57,497 nt of DNA from assembly GCA_030827515.1 (NCBI GenBank), contig JAUREI010000005.1, forward strand, positions 1 through 57,497, given 5' to 3'. Below are positions 1-8,661 of this stretch, piece by piece. The position numbers and the translations under genes were made by a program. The notes under the pieces were generated by a model. It was not told the origin of the DNA. It did no database searches and saw only the letters and a program-made list of their open reading frames with translations. Origin of the DNA: Prosthecobacter sp. (lineage in GTDB: Bacteria > Verrucomicrobiota > Verrucomicrobiia > Verrucomicrobiales > Verrucomicrobiaceae). Each line of letters opens with the position of its first letter. Within the stretch, counting starts at the first letter, position 1.

Positions 1-1091
1 ACGGCCTGCGCCTTTTCTGTGGCCAGTGGAGCGAACGCGGCGACGCCCTGCGCCCCTCTCGACTGCTCTTTCTCTGCAAAGACGACGCGCTGCCGGCACG
101 GGTTGCACGACTCTTCCCCGAGGACGCGGAATCCGTCCGCACCCTGTCGGAACCTCCGCGCAGCCTGGCCTGGCAACTCCAGCCGCGCCTTTCCCGAGAG
201 GCGGTCGACAAGATTTCACCCTCGCGCCTGAACTCTTACCTCGAGTGCCCCTTCCGCGACTATCTGGCTCACGAACTGCGCCTCGACCGAGCGGTCGATC
301 CCGACTTGCGCGAAATGGGTCCGATGGAATTCGGCAACCTCGCGCACCACGCCCTGCATCAGCTCGCCCTGCAGGCGGATCTGCGGGATTGCACGTCGTC
401 CGAAACGCTGGCCGACTTCCTGGTGGAAGCCGCGCTGGCGCGTGCCACGCAAATCTACGGCCGCCGGCCCGCGCCCCTGGTGGCATTGCAGCTCGAGGGC
501 CTCAAGCAGCGTCTGCGCCACGCCGCGCAGGCCGAGGCCGATGAACGCGCGCAGGGATGGCGCATCCTGCACGCCGAATGGACACCGGCAGAGCCCCTGC
601 GCATCGAGGAGGCGGAAGTGGGACTGAAGATCGACCGCATTGACCGCCACGAGCCCTCAGGGCGCCTGCGGGTGCTGGACTACAAGACGTCGGACAAGGC
701 CCGATTGCCGCTCGACGTGCATGCCCCAAAAGCGCCGCGGGCTGTCATCGAAACGGATCTCTGGCGCGACTTTCTGGCGCCGGACGGCGTGCGCCGTCGC
801 TGGTGCAACCTGCAACTGCCCCTGTATGCCGCGGTGCTGCGGTTGAACGGTCTTGAACCTCAGGAGGCCGGCTACTTTGACCTGCCAAAAAGCGTGCAGG
901 AAACCCGCATTCTGATCTGGGAGGACTTCGGACCGGCCTGGATGGATCCAGCCGTGGCGTGTGCGGCTGAGGTGGTGCGGCGAATGCGCGACGGCGTGTT
1001 CTGGCCACCGGCCGCGAAGGGCCACGACCGGGGTTTTGACGAACTGTTCCTCGGCGACCCGGAAATCTCGGTCGCGTTCGCTCCGGAGTGA
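1..1091 (+). CDS. PD-(D/E)XK family nuclease, C-terminal part (5' end outside window)
   Basis: The frame is open from the left edge (first full codon at position 3) to TGA at 1089-1091, so only the last 362 residues are seen. They form a RecB/AddB-type nuclease domain. The entry motif SPSRLNSYLECPFRDYL lies around codons 71-87, followed by the helix GNLAHHALHQL and the catalytic strand with GLKIDRID and LRVLDYKTS (Asp, then Asp-x-Lys). Such domains sit at the end of AddB-like helicase-nucleases that process double-strand breaks. AddB proteins usually bind a 4Fe-4S cluster with one Cys in the CPF motif and three near the C-terminus. Here only the CPF cysteine is present and the last 40 residues have none. 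The family call is firm; the exact protein is open because the N-terminal part is missing. Confidence 0.85.
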   Translation, partial: GLRLFCGQWSERGDALRPSRLLFLCKDDALPARVARLFPEDAESVRTLSEPPRSLAWQLQPRLSREAVDKISPSRLNSYLECPFRDYLAHELRLDRAVDPDLREMGPMEFGNLAHHALHQLALQADLRDCTSSETLADFLVEAALARATQIYGRRPAPLVALQLEGLKQRLRHAAQAEADERAQGWRILHAEWTPAEPLRIEEAEVGLKIDRIDRHEPSGRLRVLDYKTSDKARLPLDVHAPKAPRAVIETDLWRDFLAPDGVRRRWCNLQLPLYAAVLRLNGLEPQEAGYFDLPKSVQETRILIWEDFGPAWMDPAVACAAEVVRRMRDGVFWPPAAKGHDRGFDELFLGDPEISVAFAPE

Positions 1092-1098
1092 CCCGGTT

Positions 1099-2241
1099 TC
1101 AGACGCCTCCACGCGCCTTCTTGAGCGTGTGGATCGACAGCAGGCCAACGCCGCTCATCGCGAGCACGCCGAGCAGGTGAACCACAACCATCAGGCTGTT
1201 CGTCTGCTGCAGGCCAGCGAAACCGCGACCCGCCCAGACGGCCAGCAGGCCGAGCATGGTGAGTCCACAGGCGGCGAGCACGCCGATCAGCATGAAAAAG
1301 AGCGTCCCCTCGTCGAGGTGAATCAACTTGCGCGTCAGGGGCAACGGATGATCCCCGGCACGCAGGTGCAGGCTGCAGCCGAAAATGTAGGTCTGTGCGC
1401 CGACGATGCCAGCGAGAAGCAGCAGGGCCTGGCTGTGGAGGTCAAAAATGTGGAAGGGCCCGATGGCGACCGGTCCGGTGAGCACAGCAAGGATCTGCAA
1501 GAGGGTGGCTGGCAGCAGGACCAGCAGGCCGAGCCATTCGAAGAGGGCCGGCTTTTCCGAAAGGATGAAAAGCAGGTGACGCATGCCGTCGCGCCAAGTC
1601 CGCAGGTGCGCCACGCGATCGGGCGGACCGCAACGCAGGCCGGAGGGAATCTCGACGGTGCGTGTGCCGGCCTTGAGCGCCTTGATGAGCAGTTCGGAGG
1701 CAAACTCCATGCCGTCGGAACGGATGCCCCACTTGAGGTACTCCTCCTTCTTCACACAGCGAAAACCCGAGTTGCAGTCGGTCAACCGGCCGTGGAAGAG
1801 CACATTGATGAGCCAGGTGAGCACCGGTGTGCCCAGATGACGGTGCAGCGACGGCATGGCGCCGGGTTCGATCTCACCAATCATGCGCGAGGCGATCGCC
1901 ATGCCGGCGTCGTGTTCGAGCGCCGCCGCATAGAGCGGTGCCGCGTGCTCATACATGTAGGTGCTGTCGGAGTCGGCGAACATGGCGTAGCGACCCTGCG
2001 CGCCCTCAATGCCGCCCTTGAGCGCCGCCCCATATCCCCGCGCCGCCACCGGCACGACCCTGCACCCGGCAGCCTCGGCGATTTCACGCGAGCGGTCTGT
2101 GCTGCCATTGTCGGCAACAACGATTTCGTAAGCGACGCCGGAAGGGTCGAGCGAGGCCTTCACCCGGTCAATGCAGAAGCCGAGGGTCTTTTCCTCGTTG
2201 AGGCACGGGAAAACGAAGGTCAATTCGGGAGCGGCGGACAT
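1099..2241 (-). CDS. Glycosyltransferase family 2 with C-terminal membrane segments
   Basis: 380 residues. The N-terminal GT-A fold opens with LTFVFPCLNEEKTL and carries the nucleotide-sugar motif VVADNGSTDRS and the metal-binding FADSDSTY (DxD type). This resembles dolichyl-phosphate mannose/glucose synthases, which move a sugar from a nucleotide donor to a lipid or glycan acceptor at the membrane. The last 150 residues contain about four hydrophobic helices, so the enzyme is membrane-bound. It is the last gene of a five-gene minus-strand operon, 18 bp after the methyltransferase gene. Start is the ATG at 2241. The sugar and acceptor cannot be read from the sequence. Confidence 0.88.
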   Translation of the reverse strand: MSAAPELTFVFPCLNEEKTLGFCIDRVKASLDPSGVAYEIVVADNGSTDRSREIAEAAGCRVVPVAARGYGAALKGGIEGAQGRYAMFADSDSTYMYEHAAPLYAAALEHDAGMAIASRMIGEIEPGAMPSLHRHLGTPVLTWLINVLFHGRLTDCNSGFRCVKKEEYLKWGIRSDGMEFASELLIKALKAGTRTVEIPSGLRCGPPDRVAHLRTWRDGMRHLLFILSEKPALFEWLGLLVLLPATLLQILAVLTGPVAIGPFHIFDLHSQALLLLAGIVGAQTYIFGCSLHLRAGDHPLPLTRKLIHLDEGTLFFMLIGVLAACGLTMLGLLAVWAGRGFAGLQQTNSLMVVVHLLGVLAMSGVGLLSIHTLKKARGGV

Positions 2242-2259
2242 GATCGGGAAAAAGACGGC

Positions 2260-2988
2260 CTAGCCGTTGGCGGGCTTTCTGGCAAGCACGAGGTATTGAC
2301 CGCCGAGCGGCAGGCCGCGCAACAAGGGCTCCAACGGCCGCAGAAAGGCGAGGACACCGGGAAAGACAAACAGCGAGTCGCCAAGCACGATTTCGAAACC
2401 TGCCGTTTTCAAAAGGGCACGCGCCTGAAAGGGAAACAGCATCTGCGCGTCACGATCGAAGGGCACGCGGCTCATCATGAAATGCACCCCGGGATGCCAG
2501 CGGTTGTTCTCGAAAAAAGCAAACCAGCCGCCGGGTCGAAGTGCCCGCCAAACCTGCGCGACCGCCGACTCGCGGTGGTCCGGGGGAATGTGATGGAAGA
2601 CACCGTTGGTGAAGGCGAGGTCGAAGGCCGCCTCGGGCACATCCCCGGCACGGGCGCTGAAGGCCGCGCCAGGATGGGCCTCAGCGGCCTCGCGCACGGA
2701 CTCGGCGGAGGGATCGAAGCCAAAGTAGCTTTCGATGCCCAACCCCTCGAACAGATAGGGGCAGGCGGTGCCGGTGCCACAGCCGAAGTCGAGCACCGAC
2801 TTCGCCTGATGACCGTGCACGGCCAGTCGTCGACGCAGCCAGCGCACCCGCCCCTCGGCGAAGAACTCCTTGGCCTCGCCGCTGAACTTCAAGCCGCGGT
2901 TGAGCGCCTCGTCGTAGGCGCCGGCAAAGGCATCGAACTCCGCGCGATCGGCAGGCGGTTCGGAGGATAACGGGGCGGCCATGGACAA
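2260..2988 (-). CDS. Class I SAM-dependent methyltransferase
   Basis: 242 residues with a Rossmann methyltransferase core: the SAM-binding motif VLDFGCGTGTACPYL near residue 65, the acidic ribose contact in FGFDPSAESV, and the post-I motif region LAFTNGVFHHIPPD followed by ALRPGGWFAFFE. The family methylates small molecules, lipids or sugars. Its position between GT4 and GT2 genes, with a 2-bp gap to the GT4 stop, suggests it modifies a glycan or lipid carrier made by this operon; that is inference. A second ATG two codons downstream (2982) is an alternative start. Confidence 0.87.
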   Translation of the reverse strand: MSMAAPLSSEPPADRAEFDAFAGAYDEALNRGLKFSGEAKEFFAEGRVRWLRRRLAVHGHQAKSVLDFGCGTGTACPYLFEGLGIESYFGFDPSAESVREAAEAHPGAAFSARAGDVPEAAFDLAFTNGVFHHIPPDHRESAVAQVWRALRPGGWFAFFENNRWHPGVHFMMSRVPFDRDAQMLFPFQARALLKTAGFEIVLGDSLFVFPGVLAFLRPLEPLLRGLPLGGQYLVLARKPANG

Positions 2989-2990
2989 AG

Positions 2991-4151
2991 TTAGTCCGCC
3001 GCGCGGGCGGCTTGTGCAAGTGCGGTGTTGAGGGCGTTTTCGTAGACTTCAGCCACCTCCGGCCAGGCGCGCGCCATGCCCAGGGCGGCAAGCCGGTCAC
3101 GCTCGGCCGGCCGAGCCAGGCGGGCCAGCACGGCATCGCTCCAGGCGGCAAGGTCGCCCGGCATCGTGAGGTCCCCCTTCCACGAGGCGTCGACCACCTC
3201 GTGAATGCCACCGACGCGCGTGGAGACCACCGGCAGGCCGCAGGCCTGGGCTTCGAGAATGACGTTGGGCAGGCCCTCGTTGCGACTGGTCATCACCAGC
3301 AGGTCGGCCGCCCGCATCCAGTCACCGATCATCGCCGCCTCGAGCGGACCCAGAAAGCGCACGCGCTCCGTCAAACCCAGGGCCGCCGCCTGGGCCTCCA
3401 GCACCGGGCGCAAGGGGCCGCGCCCCGCCAGGGCCAGACGGACCTCCGGCCTTGCCGAGGCAATGCGGGCAAAGGCACGCAGGAGAAATTCCGGATCCTT
3501 GACCGGCAGCAGATTGCCGACAGAGAGCAGCCAGGACCCGGTGGCCTCAAGCCCGAGCCGCCGACGCGCCTCAACCGCATCGCCGCCATGAAATACTGCC
3601 GTGTCGACGCCATTGTGGATGGGGCGCAAACGTCCGGCTTCAACCCCGGCACCGGCCAGCAGGTGAGCCAGGCTTTCACTGCGCGTGATCACGGCGCCCG
3701 CCCCGGAGCAGGCCTCCAGAATGGCCTCCCGACGCAGGCGGCTGTTCAGGTAGACGTGGACATCGCTGCCCTGGGCAATGAGGGCCAACGGCCCGGGGCC
3801 CGCCGCATGCGCCACGGCCCAGCCATCGGGAAACAGCCAGCTCGTCAGCACAAGGTCCCAGGGTTCCTCGCGGCGCAGACAGGAAAGCGCGGGGCGCAGG
3901 GCCGCCGCCATGAGGCGATGATTGAACAGCCCGCCCAGCTTGGGCACGTAGGGCACCGGCAGGAAAACCGGGCGGAGCACGTCATCCTTGTCGCGCGGTG
4001 TGAAGGCTCGGCGGCGCAGCACCGGGCGCGGAGCCAGCACACGGATCTCATGGCCTCGCTCCCGCAGATGATGCAGCACGGTGACGTTGTCGAGCCCGCG
4101 ATAGGGTTCGCCGGCATCGGGGAACAGGTTGGAGACGAACAGCAGCTTCAT
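2991..4151 (-). CDS. Glycosyltransferase family 4 (GT-B fold)
   Basis: 386 residues. The N-terminus MKLLFVSNLFPDAGEPYRG and the C-terminal donor-binding stretch SRNEGLPNVILEAQACGLP (from about residue 292) with the EX7E-type Glu are typical of GT4 retaining glycosyltransferases. These transfer sugars from nucleotide donors in capsule, LPS or glycolipid synthesis. The start codon overlaps the stop of the upstream GT39-like gene by 4 bp (ATGA), indicating translational coupling. No membrane segment is visible, so it is probably cytoplasmic or peripheral. The specific sugar is unknown. Confidence 0.9.
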   Translation of the reverse strand: MKLLFVSNLFPDAGEPYRGLDNVTVLHHLRERGHEIRVLAPRPVLRRRAFTPRDKDDVLRPVFLPVPYVPKLGGLFNHRLMAAALRPALSCLRREEPWDLVLTSWLFPDGWAVAHAAGPGPLALIAQGSDVHVYLNSRLRREAILEACSGAGAVITRSESLAHLLAGAGVEAGRLRPIHNGVDTAVFHGGDAVEARRRLGLEATGSWLLSVGNLLPVKDPEFLLRAFARIASARPEVRLALAGRGPLRPVLEAQAAALGLTERVRFLGPLEAAMIGDWMRAADLLVMTSRNEGLPNVILEAQACGLPVVSTRVGGIHEVVDASWKGDLTMPGDLAAWSDAVLARLARPAERDRLAALGMARAWPEVAEVYENALNTALAQAARAAD

Positions 4152-5725
4152 GGCTTGGGCTCCTCCCGGTGGAACAGACGCAGGCTTTTTCCCGCGGGAA
4201 CACCCGGTCGAACAACCGGCTCGCTGTGCACGAGTTGCCAGCCGGAGTCGGCGGCTGCGACCGCTTCGGCCAGCAGGGCCTGATGCGCCTGGCGGCGCTC
4301 CGGCGGCGGACCGTCATCAAGAAAGATCCAGGTCACGCCGCGCTGCTTCAGATGCGCGCGCAGGGCGGCGGCATCGGTGAACGCTGCGCGATAACCGCGG
4401 CCGAGCCAGTCACTCGACGCCAGTTCCTTGCTCGCGCGCAACACCTGCAGCCGACCGCCGACCCGGGCCGGACCGTCCATCGCAAACGCCGCCTCGGCAA
4501 CCACGGCGCCTTCGCCGCGGGCGTCGGAGGCGACCAGCCAGCGGGCTGACTTCTCACTGTCGGCCCCGGCCAGCGCGCGGGCGACGACGTCCTCATAGCC
4601 GGAAACCTGCTTTTTTGGCAACACCCCCGCGGTCGCGAGAGTGACGCCCAGCAGACCCCAGGGCAACGAGAGTCGAAGGCCGGCGGGGACGGGCAGGCGA
4701 CCGAGGGCCTGAACGGACAGCAGGACCAGCGGCACGAGCAAGGGTGCCAGGTAACGGCTGGAAACCCCGGCCGGGACCAGCAGCATCAAGGCCACGCCGC
4801 CGGCGAGCCAGGCCAGAAGGACGGCCTCCCCGTCGCCGAGTCGGCCACCGCGCAACCAGGGCACCGCAAGGTTCAGCACGGCCCAGCCGCCGAGGGCAAG
4901 CAGGGGCCAGCCAAGCGAGTGGGGCAGCAGGCGCGGGTATTCGGCGAGCGCATGCACAAAAAACTCCGGCACCGACTGCGCCGCCATGCCCTCGCCGGTG
5001 ATGCCGGCCGAATAGACCATCCAGGGAGCGGCCAGGACCGCCACCGGCAACGCAGCCAGCCACCAGGCCGGCTGCCGGAGCGAGATCCAGCGCCGGGTGA
5101 AGCACACTGTCAGGGGCGGCACCGCCGCCAGCATCAGGCCCGAGCCCTTGGTGAGTATGGCGGCGGCGGCGAGCAGACCGAAAGCGAGCGAGTCGCGCGC
5201 CGAGCCGGAGGCAAGAAAACGCGACCACGCCATCGCGGCCAGCAGGCAGAGCAGGGCGAGTTGCAGGTCGGCCATGACCAGAACCGAGAGCTTCATCAGA
5301 GGCGGCAGGGTCAGAACCATCAAGGCCGCAGCCCAGGCCGGTCCGGCGCCGAGATGGGGCGTTGCCTGGCGCACCGTCGCCACGGCGAGCAGCACGAGCA
5401 GCACAACCTGCAGAAACAGCAGGGCCTCCGGATGAGCCGCCGGCAGCAGGACGATCGCCGCGGTCAGGTAATAGCCCGGGGGATAATGGCCCAGCGCCAC
5501 CTTGGGAAAGTGATCGTAGTAAGCGCGGGCGAAGGCCAGCGGCGAGCCTCCCAGGCCCTCCATCAGGTAATCGCGCAGCATGAGGGCAGTGACCGCATGG
5601 GCCGGTTCATCCGGGTCGGCCCCGAGGTCGGACTGCAGAGCGCCGGACTGCCACAGCAACATCGCCAGCACCACGGTCAGCAGGAAGCTGGCGGTGAGGT
5701 TCGGTCGCAGGGCGGAGGCTTTCAT
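4148..5725 (-). CDS. GT39-like multi-spanning glycosyltransferase (PMT/ArnT type)
   Basis: 525 residues, with about ten hydrophobic helices in the first 380. The first periplasmic loop carries DPDEPAHAVTALMLRDYL, an acidic pair in the place where PMT/ArnT enzymes keep their catalytic Asp-Glu, followed by HYPPGYYLTAA. These enzymes transfer a sugar from a polyprenyl-phosphate carrier to a protein, lipid or glycan on the outer face of the membrane. The C-terminal 130 residues form a soluble domain. The gene lies 10 bp after the Tat propeller gene and overlaps the GT4 gene by 4 bp. GT39-like is a fold-level call; no substrate is implied. Confidence 0.78.
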   Translation of the reverse strand: MKASALRPNLTASFLLTVVLAMLLWQSGALQSDLGADPDEPAHAVTALMLRDYLMEGLGGSPLAFARAYYDHFPKVALGHYPPGYYLTAAIVLLPAAHPEALLFLQVVLLVLLAVATVRQATPHLGAGPAWAAALMVLTLPPLMKLSVLVMADLQLALLCLLAAMAWSRFLASGSARDSLAFGLLAAAAILTKGSGLMLAAVPPLTVCFTRRWISLRQPAWWLAALPVAVLAAPWMVYSAGITGEGMAAQSVPEFFVHALAEYPRLLPHSLGWPLLALGGWAVLNLAVPWLRGGRLGDGEAVLLAWLAGGVALMLLVPAGVSSRYLAPLLVPLVLLSVQALGRLPVPAGLRLSLPWGLLGVTLATAGVLPKKQVSGYEDVVARALAGADSEKSARWLVASDARGEGAVVAEAAFAMDGPARVGGRLQVLRASKELASSDWLGRGYRAAFTDAAALRAHLKQRGVTWIFLDDGPPPERRQAHQALLAEAVAAADSGWQLVHSEPVVRPGVPAGKSLRLFHREEPKP

Positions 5726-5735
5726 CTAGGAAGGC

Positions 5736-6965
5736 TCAGCCGACAATGCCGCGAACATCGATCAGATGCATCTGCCGCCCCCCCTGATGCGGGGAATCGA
5801 TGCAGACGAGGCGTCCGTCGCGACTGCTGCGCGGATGGGTGTCGCAGCGCCACTCTCCGGTGTAGAAGGCCGGACTGTAAAAGTGGCCGAGATCGGCGCG
5901 CCGGTCCGTCGGGATGTGATACAGATAGGGCGTCTGCATGCGCTGCTTGTCCGGGTAGGTGTCGTTGAGCACCCAGGCATTGTCCGTGCCCGGCAGGTAG
6001 GTGTTGTGGCCGTTGCGATCCATCTTTTCCCTGCCGATGACCACCACCTCACGGGTCTTGTCCCGGTACAGGTAAAAACGCTCCCCCGCACTCGGATGCC
6101 AGGCCCAGGCGAACACGTGCTGCGAGTCGCGCCACACGAAGTGCGAGGTGCGCCCGTGGGGATCGAGGACAAACAGGTCCCCGCCATCGCGATTGGCGGT
6201 GAACAGGCGGGTGTGGAAGGTCTTGTCGCCGTCGCCCTTCCAGCGGTGCAGGAAAATGAAGCGGGTGCCGTCCGGCGACACCAGGAGGTGATTGAACCAG
6301 TGCTTGGCGTTCGGGCTGAACCCACCCTCATGGGGAATGGCGGCCACCTGGGCGAGCGTGATCAGCAACTCCTGCCGGCCGGTCGCCAGATCCACCTTCC
6401 AGATGCCGGCATCGTCCGGCTGAGGCAACTCGCGGTTCGGATCGGGCAGGCCGGCGTAGCCATAACCGGGACGCGTGTCATTGAGCCGGCGGAAATCCGG
6501 CGACACACCCCAGGTGCCGTCCGGGCTCACCGCATAGACCGGATGCGGCAGCGTGCGCCGCCGTCCCGAGCCCACTTCCAGCAAATGGCAGACAAACTGA
6601 CCGTCCTCCCGGTCATTCCACAGCACCGTGTCCTCCGTGCCGGGCAACCACTGCAGCATGCAACCCTGCTGCCAGTTCCAGGCGCGCGAAGTTCCCAGTT
6701 CGGTCCAGCGATCGCCGTTCTCGAGATCGACCAGACCAACACGAATCAGGTCCTCCGGTTGCGGTGAGCGGTGCTCGAAATCGACCTGGTTGCCGAGGAC
6801 CAGACGGTTGCGCGGACAAAACTGCAGTTTGTCGTAGTAGGCGAACCAGTGGAACCGCGGTCCCCGCGTGATGGCGCGCACCGGCAGGGGTGCCGCCTGC
6901 GCACCAACCCTCGGGACGAGAGCGGCCGCAAGACCCGCACGGAGAAAGTGGCGACGGCTGGACAT
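5736..6965 (-). CDS. Tat-exported beta-propeller protein (unknown function)
   Basis: 409 residues from the chosen ATG at 6965, which places the twin-arginine signal SRRHFLRAGLAAALVP at residues 2-17. Two upstream in-frame ATGs (6974, 7007) would put extra residues before the Tat motif and are less likely. The mature part has repeated blades such as VYAVSPDGTWGVS and HLLVSPDGTRFIFLHRW, as in TolB or oligogalacturonate-lyase-like WD40 propellers. Several His residues in the late blades (GRTSHFVWRDSQHVFAW, ending in DTHPRSSRDGRLVCIDSPH) could bind metal, as in oligogalacturonate lyases. It is the first gene of the glycan operon, so an extracytoplasmic role with a glycan is plausible. Confidence 0.72.
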   Translation of the reverse strand: MSSRRHFLRAGLAAALVPRVGAQAAPLPVRAITRGPRFHWFAYYDKLQFCPRNRLVLGNQVDFEHRSPQPEDLIRVGLVDLENGDRWTELGTSRAWNWQQGCMLQWLPGTEDTVLWNDREDGQFVCHLLEVGSGRRRTLPHPVYAVSPDGTWGVSPDFRRLNDTRPGYGYAGLPDPNRELPQPDDAGIWKVDLATGRQELLITLAQVAAIPHEGGFSPNAKHWFNHLLVSPDGTRFIFLHRWKGDGDKTFHTRLFTANRDGGDLFVLDPHGRTSHFVWRDSQHVFAWAWHPSAGERFYLYRDKTREVVVIGREKMDRNGHNTYLPGTDNAWVLNDTYPDKQRMQTPYLYHIPTDRRADLGHFYSPAFYTGEWRCDTHPRSSRDGRLVCIDSPHQGGRQMHLIDVRGIVG

Positions 6966-7047
6966 GAAAGCCATCAAACACGAAATGACCCACGGGTCAA
7001 AAGCCAATGCACGCAGGGCGATTCCCGGCGTTTCAGGCTTTACTCAA

Positions 7048-7073
7048 TCGGCGAATCCAGATTAAATCGCCGA
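7048..7073. promoter_or_regulatory. 7-bp perfect inverted repeat in divergent intergenic region
   Basis: TCGGCGA (7048-7054) and its exact complement TCGCCGA (7067-7073) flank a 12-bp AT-rich centre. It lies 53 bp before the start of the gene at 7126 and 83 bp before the start of the divergent operon at 6965. The half-site centres are 19 bp apart, about two helical turns, as for a dimeric repressor. No regulator gene is adjacent. The assignment as an operator is inference. Confidence 0.35.
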
Positions 7074-7125
7074 ATAACCGGCGGACATCCGTCGGACCAT
7101 GCCTCATTCCACCCGATCCCATCCC

Positions 7126-8601
7126 ATGAAATCCAGCCGAATCCGCCTCGCGCTGCTCGCGCTCGCCTGCGGCACCTCCCTTGTTCACGCCGACTACCTC
7201 ATTCTGAAAAACGGCGACAAGATCGAGGGCAACATTCTCAACGAGTCCACGGACTCCGTCCGCATGAAGTATCGGCTGACGCCGAAAATCTGGGACGAAA
7301 AGGACTTTACCCGCACAGAAATCGACCAGGTTGTGCGCCAGCGCCCCGAAGAAGTCGAAATCATCGAACTGCGCAAACTTCTGCCGACCGAGGATTTGCT
7401 GACTCCGGACCGCTACGAGCAGATCATCCAGGATCGTCTGCGCCCCTTCGTCAACCAGTACAAGGACACCCCTGAGGCCAAGGAGGCCGAGAAAATCATC
7501 ACCACCTTCCAGGAGGAGAAAAAGAAGGTCTCCAACGGCGAGATCAAGCTGGAGGGCAAATGGCTCAACGCCGCCGAAGCCAAGGGTGCGGAATACGACA
7601 TCCAGGCTTATCGCATGCTCAGCGAAATGCGCGCCAACATGGCCAAGAACCAGTGGCTGGATGCCCTGCGAGTCTTTGAGAACTTCTCCAAGAAAAAGCC
7701 CGGCTACGTTGGCTCCATCTATTACCCGGCCGCCGTCGGTGAGGCGCTGGTCTGCATGGACAAGTGGGAGGCCATCCTCTCCAAGATGGCCCAGGAGCAG
7801 CCCGCGCTGTCCAAGGCCCGCGAGGAGGGCCTGAACAAGCTGGCCGACACGGAGAAGGCCCGCACCCAGGCTGCCATTGAAGAGGAAAAAGCCAAGTGGC
7901 AGGCCCAGTCCGAGGCCGACCGCCGCGCCCAGGTCCGCTGGGTTGCCCCCTACAAATACGACCTCTCCTCCATCCTCAACATGCAGAAGGCCATCGTGGG
8001 TGAGCGTGCCAAGCTGCAGGCCATCAACCTCGACGACCTGCGTCAGCGCAGTGAGGCGGTCAGCCTGGTCTATCGCAAGATTGGCGAGGAGGATTACACC
8101 GGCGGAGCTGCCGCCTTCGAACGCGTCTCGACCCTTTCCAACGCCGCTGACTATCGCGACGTCGTCGCCGACCTCAAAACCCGGCTGATGGCCCTCTACA
8201 ACACCCTGGTGCGCAAGCAGGCTGCCACCGCCCAGGCCTCCGCCGCCGGCTCCACCGCCATCGGTGGCACCGCCAGCACCGGCCAGGACGAACGCGTCGC
8301 TCAAATCCTCGCTCAGGCGAGTGGCCAGGCTCCTGCCGCCGGTCAACCGGCAGCCGCCGCGCCGATGCAGCAGCAGGCCCCGGCCGCTGCGGCTCCGGCC
8401 CAACAGCCTGCGCCCGCCCCGGCTCAGCCGGCTCCGGTCGCCCAGGCTCCGGCTCCCGCGCCCGCTCCGGCTCCCGCCCCCGCTCCGGTCTACACGCCGG
8501 CGCCGGTCGAGGAAGAATCCGGCTTCCAGACCTACCTGATCATCGGTCTCGGTGTCGTCGTCCTTCTCCTGCTGGTCATGCTCCTGCAGAAGAAAAAGTG
8601 A
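7126..8601 (+). CDS. Exported, C-terminally membrane-anchored protein with Ala/Pro-rich linker
   Basis: 491 residues from the ATG at 7126, which starts a clean signal peptide (MKSSRIRLALLALACGTSLVHA); an ATG nine codons upstream (7099) is less likely. The mature protein opens with a small beta-barrel-like segment (DYLILKNGDKIEGNIL) and a long charged helical region with TPR-like or coiled-coil character (to about residue 370). A linker of Ala, Pro and Gln (about 375-465, including a PAPAPAP run) follows. A single membrane helix (YLIIGLGVVVLLLLVMLL) and a KKK tail end the protein. The body is therefore periplasmic and tethered to the inner membrane. A strong terminator follows, so it is a single-gene unit. 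Function unknown. Confidence 0.8.
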   Translation: MKSSRIRLALLALACGTSLVHADYLILKNGDKIEGNILNESTDSVRMKYRLTPKIWDEKDFTRTEIDQVVRQRPEEVEIIELRKLLPTEDLLTPDRYEQIIQDRLRPFVNQYKDTPEAKEAEKIITTFQEEKKKVSNGEIKLEGKWLNAAEAKGAEYDIQAYRMLSEMRANMAKNQWLDALRVFENFSKKKPGYVGSIYYPAAVGEALVCMDKWEAILSKMAQEQPALSKAREEGLNKLADTEKARTQAAIEEEKAKWQAQSEADRRAQVRWVAPYKYDLSSILNMQKAIVGERAKLQAINLDDLRQRSEAVSLVYRKIGEEDYTGGAAAFERVSTLSNAADYRDVVADLKTRLMALYNTLVRKQAATAQASAAGSTAIGGTASTGQDERVAQILAQASGQAPAAGQPAAAAPMQQQAPAAAAPAQQPAPAPAQPAPVAQAPAPAPAPAPAPAPVYTPAPVEEESGFQTYLIIGLGVVVLLLLVMLLQKKK

Positions 8602-8616
8602 CCTTTCCCGTCTCGG

Positions 8617-8647
8617 GGCCGGGCACCGCAAGGTGCCCGGCCTTTTT
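8617..8647 (+). terminator. Intrinsic terminator with GCAA tetraloop
   Basis: An 11-bp perfect stem (8617-8627 with 8632-8642) closed by the GNRA loop GCAA is followed by five T residues (8643-8647). It begins 15 bp after the stop of the upstream plus-strand gene. No A-tract precedes the stem, so it works in one direction only. Confidence 0.93.
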
Positions 8648-8661
8648 CATGGCCTTAAAGG

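Noticed and set aside
961-2970. 669-codon plus-strand frame opposite GT2 and methyltransferase genes
   Set aside because: Antisense frame without a domain; the minus strand carries intact catalytic motifs.
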